15,889 nucleotides of DNA from Spirogloea muscicola. Its lineage: Eukaryota; Streptophyta; Zygnematophyceae; Spirogloeales; Spirogloeaceae. The number at the start of each line of letters is the position of its first letter. The first letter of the stretch is position 1. Below are positions 9,675-15,889 of the stretch, in pieces. The stretch is taken from the NCBI GenBank assembly GCA_009602725.1, contig WELB01000080.1:182598-198486 (forward strand), given 5' to 3'. Under the pieces are notes generated by a model that made no database searches, was not told where the DNA came from, and saw only the letters and a list, made by a program, of their open reading frames with translations. A program made the position numbers and the translations under genes.

Positions 9675-10317
9675 ATGGCCGCATCCCTGAGCAGCGGAGC
9701 GAGCCGATTGCTGGCTACGCGAGCGGCGCGGAGACTCCTTCACCTCGGACAGTACGGTATGGAGACGGCCGCCTTGAGCTCGCCTGGCTCTCACCGCCGC
9801 CGCCGCCGACGCCGCCGCCGCCGCCGCCGCCGCTGTCGTGGAGATGGCGCTGGGGGGAGCGACTGCAGCCCGAGACTTGGAGGAGGGAGGCCGTTGGGGG
9901 AGAGGCGCTGGTAAGGGCTATGGGCGAGGGCGGGGGAGGGGAGGAGGGGGCGCTCCTTGGAGGGTGACGTGGTATGGGGCCGCAGGGGGACGGGCCTTGC
10001 TTCCCGTCTCCACGCGGCGGCACGTAAAGCCAACACGTGGACAGTCCGCGGCCCTGCTCCGGCGAGCGGCCCTGGAGGAGGTTGAGGTCCTGGGTTTAGG
10101 CGTCCTCACGATTTGTACAATTCTGTGGTCTGGCCTCTCACAGCCAGTGCCTTCCTATATGAAGAGCTTTACCTTTCCCCCAGAGCAGCCGCGAGAGTGG
10201 TCGGGAAGTGTCTGGACATGCGCAGATGTGGCCCTGCGAACGGGGCAAGTCGGATCAGAATATCAGCTCTACGATAAGAAGCAGATTCTTCAGGGGTTTG
10301 GAGTGTGTATAAAGTGA
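9675..10317 (+). CDS. Putative mitochondrially targeted protein of unknown family, 5' exons recognised
   Basis: Exon 1 (9675-9756) encodes MAASLSSGASRLLATRAARR and then LLHLGQY: no acidic residues, Arg/Ser/Ala/Leu-rich and amphipathic, as in a mitochondrial presequence. It ends in phase 1 at GTATGG. The acceptor ending at 9985 (GGCCGCAG) resumes in phase as GGRALLPVSTRRH, then SAALLRRAALEEVEVLG and a possible membrane segment (GLGVLTICTILW). The frame stays open to TGA at 10315-10317, but the last third includes a copy of the dispersed palindromic repeat (10110-10146), so the true 3' end may be an unrecognised splice site near GAGGAG|GTTGAG (10080). Head to head with the SDR gene, 189 bp apart. 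No family recognised. The 229-bp intron holds a (CCG)n tract and a G-rich purine run. Confidence 0.4.
9794..9833. repeat. (CCG)n microsatellite
   Basis: About 13 CCG/GCC triplets with one GAC interruption, inside the putative first intron of the gene starting at 9675. Confidence 0.9.
10110..10146 (+). repeat. Palindromic repeat core, degenerate (F orientation)
   Basis: GATTTGTACAATTCTGTGG is followed by TCTGGCCTCTCACAGCC. The right half is identical to the reverse complement of the 907-925 core. It overlaps the open frame assigned to the putative mitochondrial protein. Confidence 0.5.
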
Positions 10318-10473
10318 TGGAGGGCCCGAGTGGCCTAGTACGAAGGCAAGCACATGGACAAAATGTGCATCATCTGCTGCTAAGCGGACCCGCTCGGCTA
10401 GCCGAATGTGGAAACGACTCAGCACTCAGCACTCAGTGGCCACTTAAGAGTCGCATTGTGCTTTAGCTTTCTT

Positions 10474-10546
10474 TTGGCCCCTTCGAGATTTCATCATTCT
10501 CTTTCTGGGCTGGCCAATCACAGCCATCCCTCTACTGCAAGAGAGT
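10474..10546 (+). repeat. Palindromic repeat unit (F orientation)
   Basis: TTGGCCCCTTCGAGATTTCA, CATTCTCTTTCT, core GGGCTGGCCAATCACAGCC (10507-10525), then ATCCCTCTACTGCAAGAGAG. It lies between the putative mitochondrial gene and the 3' end of the LIP2p gene. Confidence 0.7.
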
Positions 10547-10572
10547 ATCGCTCAACACGCCAGCTTATAAAA

Positions 10573-10577
10573 TGTAA
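10573..10577 (+). terminator. Candidate UGUAA polyadenylation signal for the gene starting at 9675
   Basis: The plus-strand TGTAA in an AT-rich stretch (CTTATAAAATGTAAGG) lies 256 nt past the open frame's TGA at 10317 and before the 3' end of the convergent LIP2p gene. Confidence 0.3.
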
Positions 10578-10934
10578 GGAAACTGTCTATAAATATTAAG
10601 CGGCAAATTCTGGCTTGAGTGGAAGGTTCAAGTGCATGCACGTCGACTTGACAAAAAGCAAACAAATCACCATATGATTATCTAGCTTGTATATTCAATT
10701 GCAGCTTAATCATGTACAACAGGCTTCTCAGAAAAGTTATTGGACAAGGTGCTGAATCATCATTTCAACTTCTATGGTACTTCTATACATCATCAGCAGG
10801 CGAAAGAGGGGCTCTCAAGGTCACTAAAGTGAGCTTCAGCTAGCAGCACAAAAACTTACTCTGAGCTCCACATGTTTTCAAAAAGACGTCTTTGTTTCCT
10901 TTCATTTGCCGCTCTAGAATCGGCTAGAAGCCTA

Positions 10935-12610
10935 TTATCGTCGTGTATCTAGATTACGGGCTGGAAGGGAAGGACAAAGAAAATGGGAATCTGGCATGCA
11001 AGCATCTGAGTGCATGAGCTCAAGATCAAAGACGGCCGCAAATTGCTCAAGCAAGTGAGCACGAGCCACGCTCAGGAGCACCTCATCATTGGCGTCACAA
11101 TATGGTGGCCACAAATTAGACGAGCTCGTTACACACTCAGGCGATCGGGGGTCTTTGTTCCGTGCATGTGCGCGCTCGCGGAGAAGCTCCTTGACGCTGT
11201 TGACGGCGCGCCCGGAGATTCCACAAGGCACAATCAACTCATATGGTGCAAGGGCGGTGGTCACATTTACAGCCACACCATGGTATGTGATCCACTTGGA
11301 CACACGCACGCCAATGGCCGCCACCTTGCCGCCATCTGATTGGGCCGCCGGACAGATGACGATACAGTAGTCAGAGGTCAGGGCGAACTTTGAGGCTGGC
11401 AGAGCAGGTACAGTCCAAGTCGCAGCTCACTGCGGACCTGTGGAGGATGAGGGGCACAGGGTGCAAGGCTTAACCCCCTACGACACAACGAGGGCTGCAT
11501 AATGGGACTAAGTATAAACGAGTGACTGCACCGGCCCAGACACCCGTGAGGCCATCTTCTCGTGTGGCATTGATGCGAAATGCGCTCCAAAGAGCTCGAA
11601 TTACCAACTCCTCCAGTGATCGCAGGTACCAGTGCAAGTCCTGCCGGTGGTGCCGCAGGTCCAGGATAGGGTACAGCACCAGCTGTGTGGGGCATGTGGC
11701 CAACGCCTCAAGATGTCAGGATTGGTACATGAACAGACAAATTCCAAGGACTGGAGTTGCGGGCAGTGGCAAAGAGGAGCGAGGAAGCGGCCGAGAACCT
11801 GGCCAGGGCCGTGGTAAGTGACCTCGCCGCCGCGCTCTGTGCGGACTAGCTCCACAGGCGGGCAGGTGGGGTCAAAGCGCAGGTGCTCGAGGCTGCTGCC
11901 AGAGCCAAGCGTGTAGACTGGGCGGTGCTGCAGCAGCATCACCGCGTCGTGTTGGCCAGCGTCACCAGATGGCGAAGCCGCTTCAGAGCTCTTGCCGAGG
12001 CCATCCTGCGCGGCGATGCGGGCGGCCACAGTGGCCCGCTGCCAGTCCCACGCCTCTTGATATGGGACTTCTCTTGCGGACCAGTCGTGGCAAACGCACC
12101 TGCACACCAGCGCAGCAACAATGTTGAAGGGATTAGGGATTAGGGTAAGGGTGCCGGATTTAGGGTTTACAGCCCATTAAAAACCAACGCCGTCCAGCTC
12201 GCGAGCCGGCAGACCGCTGGAGGCTTCGAGGCAGCGGGGCCGGCAACTGGCCGACCTGCGAGGCCTCCCAGGTTCAAGCTCCGAGCTCGCGTGTTCCACG
12301 TTCGCCGCGTTCCACGTTGCCAGGGTAGCCGCAGCGATCTCGGCATCGGTGGCTGGCGCCGCTGCCAACGCCATCAGTCCCGCGAGCCAGATGAGCCGCT
12401 GAAGCTGCGTCCGCCGGCGCTTCAGATGCTGTCAGCACTGCCACCACCGGCCATCGCTGTGCAGCATCAGCCACGCTCCCCCGGCGCCGACCTGCGCCAC
12501 GGGCACGGCCCGCCGTTGGAGCGCTTGGCCTCGTCCCGGCGCCACGCGCGGCAGCCCGAGCGAGGCGGGCTGGAGGCGGCGGCGAAGGCGGCGGCGGCGG
12601 CGGCGGCCAT
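10935..12610 (-). CDS. LIP2P: Plastid-type lipoyl(octanoyl)transferase LIP2p (LipB family), 4 exons
   Basis: Transfers octanoate from octanoyl-ACP to E2/H-protein lysines, the first step of de novo lipoylation. Secure minus-strand exons are 12099-11799, 11682-11532 and 11335-10935 (TAA), all GT-AG and phase-consistent. Order seen: [20 protein letters not shown] (the CxCxD..VPYxxxWxWQ start typical of plant plastid LIP2p), [26 protein letters not shown] (family signature), [41 protein letters not shown] and IVPCGI. With a 39-codon first exon the protein is 323 aa. The catalytic Lys (GGK, residue 194) and Cys (PCGI, residue 228) are 34 residues apart, as in E. coli LipB (K135/C169). The first exon is uncertain: 12610-12492 (MAAAAAA..., better transit peptide, used here) or 12374-12256 ([10 protein letters not shown]...). 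Both are 119 nt and join in the same phase to give ...RRCVCHDW. About 25-30 extra residues follow the catalytic Cys, or an unrecognised intron lies there. Confidence 0.9.
12128..12172. repeat. Degenerate telomere-like TTTAGGG/TTAGGG stretch in LIP2p intron 1
   Basis: AGGGATTAGGGATTAGGG (12128-12145), TAAGGG and GATTTAGGGTTTAC occur within 45 bp. The last contains a perfect telo-box (AAACCCTAA in reverse complement). More AAACCCTA-like sites lie at about 12706-12714, 12933-12940 and 12961-12976. Confidence 0.6.
12586..12607. repeat. GGC triplet tract, poly-Ala codons on the minus strand
   Basis: Seven consecutive GCC codons on the minus strand directly follow the candidate LIP2p start ATG at 12610, giving [10 protein letters not shown] matching GCC tract on the plus strand lies at 12865-12885. 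Confidence 0.8.
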
Positions 12611-12817
12611 CGCCGCCCTCGGCAGCCTCCATCGCCTGCGGCGCGCAGCCCGAGGTTGCCGGCGCAGCGTCAGGCGTCAGCTCCTCAGCCAGGAGTCCTC
12701 AGGATGTAGGGTTTAAGATTCAGGGCCCGCGAGGGCAGCCAGCACCGGCTGCCGCGTCGCTCACCGCAGGGGGCTCGAGCGGCGGCGGCAGCGGCGGCTT
12801 GCGCGAGGGCGGCCTCC
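12611..12817. promoter_or_regulatory. Candidate bidirectional promoter region
   Basis: 207 bp lie between the preferred LIP2p start (12610, minus) and the candidate DUF218 start (12818, plus). It contains GTAGGGTTTAAG at about 12706, a near telo-box. If LIP2p starts at 12374 instead, the region widens to 443 bp. No TATA box seen. Confidence 0.4.
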
Positions 12818-12921
12818 ATGGCGGCCAGGCGTGGGCTATCCCGTCGCCGCCTCGCCGCCGTGCTCGCCGCCGCCGCCGCCGCCGCGACTGCCGCCGCAGT
12901 CTCCGGCGCGAGAGGCGGAGG
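12818..12921 (+). CDS. Candidate first exon (N-terminal anchor) of the DUF218 gene
   Basis: The ATG at 12818 begins a basic stretch (MAARRGLSRRR) followed by a 17-residue Ala/Val/Leu/Thr-rich segment encoded largely by GCC repeats. This resembles the basic-then-hydrophobic start of cyanobacterial DUF218 proteins, or a targeting peptide. A weak GT donor follows at 12922, and a good acceptor (pyrimidine-rich, ending CTCTCAG) lies at 12985. I could not build a phase-consistent path from here to the secure exon at 13145, so its membership in that gene is inference. Confidence 0.35.
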
Positions 12922-13144
12922 GTCCAACGGCAACCCTAAACTCGAGGCCTCATTACATAACCTAAATCTAAACCCCTACTCTCAGCGTCCACCATCTCCT
13001 GCGCGACGGCGGCGGCGGCGCGGCCTCGGCGATGGCTGCACTGAAGCGCCAGGCCCGGCGCTGGCGTCGCCAGCGCCGCGTTGCTCGAAGCTTGCGGCGA
13101 CGCCGGCGCGGCTGATCGGGGGTGCGCCTGCCGTGCTGGCGCAG

Positions 13145-14282
13145 GCGGCGACCGGGAGCGGGAGCGCTTGGCGGCTCGCTTTGCCAGCGCCGGAGCCGTC
13201 TCGAGGTGCGGCCACTGCCGCCGCCGCGCCGTCGTGCCGCGAGATACGCGTGGAGAAAGGCTGCGGCAAATGCTGGGCGCCACAGTTGAGGACGCCGCTG
13301 GCAGCCTCAGTCTCGCGCCTTTGGTGGGTGCAGGCTGCCGGTGTGGGTGAGCTCCGGCCACGACGACGCTGGCGACGCGATGGCGGCAGCCGGCGTTGAG
13401 CCGCCGCGCCTCACGATTGACGATGCCGCTCTCGACACCGTACGTGTCTCGACATGTCCAGCTCGACAAGCTCTGTGTAGCCCCCTCCACGGCTACAGCT
13501 ATTCATAATAGGTGCACCAGTGCTCACTGGCGAGTGGGCAGCGAAGCAGGGCTCCAACCTTTTGCAACTGACTGCAACTCCATCGTGCGACTCTCTGCTC
13601 GGGCAGCACAGGTGACAAATTTCACGTCGCTGGTCGGCACCTTCAGCAACCGAAGACTGTGAGTTTCGTCCAACTGTCGGGCTCACGGCGGTTTTGCAGG
13701 CGCCGCATATCTCTGTCGTTCCTGAGCGCTTTACCAAGCAGGCCAGGATTGTGAGTGCCACGCGGCCAACAATGCTGATATCGCCCTCGATGGAGCTCCT
13801 GGTGGCCACGGCAAATGCTGACCCCTCTTTGTCAATGGCTGACTGCCAGGTCACACGTATATGTTGTGACGTCGGACTACCACGCTGCACGTGCGTCGGC
13901 TGTTGCAACCCTCGTGCTTGGCAGTAGAGGCATTGCTTTCACCTGCGTCAGGTCAGCCATACTCCTGTCTATTATGCAGCAGTTAGTGTTTCAAGGGTGT
14001 GTGGATACATCAGCTGCACCAACAGCGAGCAACGCAGTTAGTTGTTGCTCTGTCAAAGCCTGTTATGTAATGCTATTGAGTGGGGCTTTGTGGCACAGCC
14101 TGCGGTCCTCAGAGCGGGCTGGGCACCAGGAGGGGTTGCTGCAGCTTTGGCGAGACCAAGTACGCGCCATGTTGTGGCTGCTCGCCGGCATCCACGGCGC
14201 GCACCTGTTGCGTTTTACAAAGCCGAATCGCTACCGCCACCACCGGAGTCGCCAGGGGGCCACCACTGCTCGGCACCTCTGA
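13145..14282 (+). CDS. DUF218 (YdcF-like) protein of cyanobacterial type, 5 supported exons, 5' part unresolved
   Basis: Plus-strand exons 13145-13205, 13334-13439, 13612-13658, 13850-13951 and 14099-14282 (TGA) join in phase through GT-AG sites. They read GGDRERERLAARFASAG, LPVWVSSGHDDAGDAMAAAG, PPRLTIDDAALDTVTNFTSL, SHVYVVTSDYHAARASAVAT, LVLGSRGIAF and LWRDQVRAMLWLLAGI. The order WVSSG, DTVTNFT, YVVTSDYHAARA, GSRGI is characteristic of cyanobacterial DUF218 proteins (remembered family pattern). The molecular role of DUF218 is mostly undefined; some bacterial members act in envelope or polysaccharide metabolism. A plastid or membrane location is inference. The expected strand VLVLGG just before GGDRERE is not readable in frame: the nearby frame reads APAVLAQ, so either an upstream exon joins at the acceptor ending 13144 or there is a one-base frameshift. 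The last 15 codons and the stop lie in the first unit of a 48-bp tandem repeat. Confidence 0.8.
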
Positions 14283-14331
14283 CAACACCACCGGAGTCGC
14301 CAGGGGGCCACCACTGCTCGGCACCTCTGAC
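14238..14331. repeat. Tandem repeat of 48 bp, two copies, spanning the DUF218 stop codon
   Basis: Units start CACCACCGGAGTCGCCAGGG at 14238 and 14286 and run to CACCTCTGAC. The second unit is identical for 46 bases. Each contains the in-frame TGA (14280-14282 and 14328-14330). Confidence 0.95.
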
Positions 14332-15140
14332 TATTGCACCTTACCGCTTGGCGCCACTGGATGCTCGGCTTGGGCTCGCAAAGAGCATGTTATCCATCAG
14401 TGCACACCTTTGAATCAGCTCATCTTTGATGCTATGTCATGCGGAGTAGTGGAAGCTCCGTTGTGAGGCAAGCAGACCTTGGCAGGTAGCGGCTGCACAG
14501 GGTCCTGGCGCTTGGCTACATGCGTCACTGATAGGGCAATGAGTCTTTCATGTGATCATTGTGGCATCTATGTCGGGCACCACTGCCTCCCTCACCCATA
14601 TGCGTGTAGGCCTGAAACTGCATGGAAGACGTTGAAGTAAAGCTGTCGTGAATGGCACACTGTAGCAGCCGCCTTCTCTCACCCGCACCCACTGACAAAC
14701 AAGCAGGCGCTTTGATGATATTGAGCAGCGGCCTTGAAAGCACAGACAAGGGTATGGGTGCTTGTGTACTGAGGCACTGACCAGCCGAGAAGGTGTCACA
14801 AGGACCAAGTACACAGAAGACTTCGTTGCTATGTTCAGGCTGCTAGTATCAGGGACAATGGGTAGTGAGTTGTGGTCTTTCGCAGCCGTTAACAGCCTTC
14901 GCCCCCTACAAAAGCAGCTCGCTTTCACAGCCATAGCCCATCCGCCAGAACTCGATTACCGCCATTGACCTCTACCATGAGAGTCTTTCTCCCTCTCAAC
15001 CACTTTCGTACTATCTCAGTCTGAAGATGAGTTCTGTGGTCATTAAGTGCCACCTGAGTGGCTGTGTGCTTCGGCGCTTTTTCTGGCTTGCTAATTAGAG
15101 GTTACTGCGTGACTATCTTACGGGGAAGGCTTCAGAAAGA
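14332..15140. other. No gene recognised; 3' flank of the DUF218 gene
   Basis: A minus-strand open frame at 14548-14934 has no recognisable domain, low-complexity composition and no matching splice partners. I read this stretch as 3'UTR and intergenic DNA. Confidence 0.55.
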
Positions 15141-15600
15141 CGCTTCTTGGCCCCTTCGGACCTTGTCAAAGCTTTTCGGGCTGGCTATTCACAGCCTTGC
15201 CATCCAATGGGAGAGCCCCTTCTTGAATCTGGCCCTTGCAAACTTTGTTAGTTCTTCTTACTGGGCTGGCAATCTAAGCCATTGCCGTCTATTGGCCTAT
15301 GGGCCCTTCGTAGTTTGGCCCCTTTGTCAATCATTTCCGGGCTGGCTATTCCCAGCATCTCTGATCTGCGGCTGCTTAGCAGGGGTTACTGAGTGTCTCG
15401 TAGCAGCTTTGTTTCTGTTACTTAGCGCTTCCCCTGGCCCCCTTCTCGTACTCTGTTCATTCTTTTTCGGGCTGGTTGTTCCAGCCCCTATTCTCAATGG
15501 GCGAGCACTTTCTTCTTCTTTATTCACAGGCCCTTGCCCCCATTGGGAGAGCCACTTTTTCCATCACAGCCCTTGCCCCCATTGGGAGAGCCACTGTCTA
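15141..15600 (+). repeat. Tandem-like cluster of palindromic repeat units
   Basis: Four cores occur in the same orientation at 15178-15196, 15263-15280, 15339-15356 and 15469-15487. Most are preceded by a TTGGCCCCTT...TTGTCAA-like block and followed by an ATTGGGAGAGC-like block. Two further copies of only the right-hand block (CACAGCCCTTGCCCCCATTG plus GGAGAGCCACT) lie at 15525-15556 and 15565-15595. Unit spacing is irregular (85, 76, 130 bp). Confidence 0.8.
15351..15517 (+). repeat. Long copy C of the palindromic repeat (F orientation)
   Basis: Same block order as copy A at 48-262: the CTGCTTAGCAGGGGTTACTG block, then CCCCTGGCCCCCTTCTCGTA, a perfect GGGCTGG/CCAGCCC palindrome (15469-15475 and 15481-15487) and TATTCTCAATGGGCGAGC. 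It lies about 15.3 kb from copy A, in the same orientation. Confidence 0.8.
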
Positions 15601-15740
15601 TTGGAAGAGTCTATCTCACTTAGATGAAAAGGATATCACTTAGAAGAAAGACTCTTCCTTGGAAGACTCTATCTCATTGGTCTGCAGTGGGTTTGCCAGA
15701 CCTGTCCCGCGCAGCTGCAGGCGAGAGCGCCAGCCATGGC

Positions 15741-15889
<149 letters not shown>

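Noticed and set aside
10323-10400. tRNA-like start (GGCCCGAGTGGCCTAGT)
   Set aside because: No T-arm consensus (GGTTCRA) at the right distance and no matching acceptor stem.
12936-13490. 184-codon minus-strand frame and overlapping GC-rich frames
   Set aside because: High GC gives long random open frames. The composition is Arg/Ala/Ser/Pro-rich without domains, and the plus strand carries the DUF218 exons.
13694-13849. Protein-like plus-strand reading APHISVVPERFTKQARIVSA with a good acceptor before it
   Set aside because: It falls inside the intron 13659-13849 of the DUF218 gene. Including it after the exon ending 13658 brings a stop in the required phase, while skipping it joins FSNRR to LSHVYVVTSDYH exactly as the family requires.
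14548-14934. 128-codon minus-strand frame
   Set aside because: No recognised domain, no splice partners, and position in the 3' flank of the DUF218 gene.

Overview
The window looks like nuclear DNA of a green alga. It carries genes split by many GT-AG introns of about 115 to 430 bp. The proteins are plastid-type (a lipoate-pathway octanoyltransferase of the plant plastid kind and a plant-type atypical SDR) with Ala/Arg/Ser-rich targeting peptides. The GC-rich coding exons sit among more AT-rich introns, and there are Arabidopsis/Chlorella-type telomere-like TTTAGGG motifs and interspersed repeats. A trebouxiophyte-like chlorophyte is my best guess, but the species cannot be read from the sequence. 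Almost none of the long uninterrupted ORFs is a gene; the real genes appear only after splicing by eye.

Layout. Positions 1-4400 are repeat-rich and gene-poor. They hold the C-terminal remnant of a non-LTR retrotransposon and about ten copies of a short family with a palindromic core near GGGCTGGCTATTCACAGCC. Positions 4894-9485 (minus) hold a 13-exon gene for a 601-residue chloroplast NAD(P)-binding Rossmann protein of the Arabidopsis At2g34460 type; its long N-terminal half is LEA-like. About 190 bp away, head to head, a plus-strand first exon at 9675 encodes a mitochondrial-type presequence of an unidentified protein. Positions 10935 to about 12610 (minus) hold a plastid-type lipoyl(octanoyl)transferase (LIP2p/LipB) in four exons. 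Roughly 12818-14282 (plus), probably again head to head, is a DUF218 (YdcF-like) protein of cyanobacterial type in at least five exons. Positions 14283-15130 show no gene. Positions 15141-15600 are a cluster of the palindromic repeat, and the window ends in a GC hairpin, one N and 112 T, probably an assembly edge.

Together: three of the four genes are plastid-related or of cyanobacterial ancestry (lipoylation of plastid dehydrogenase E2 subunits, a plastid/plastoglobule-type oxidoreductase, a DUF218 protein). I see no operon-like logic or defence system. The most unusual elements are the LEA-like/SDR fusion, the palindromic repeat family, a retroelement fragment bracketed by inverted copies of that repeat, and a 48-bp duplication that copies a stop codon.
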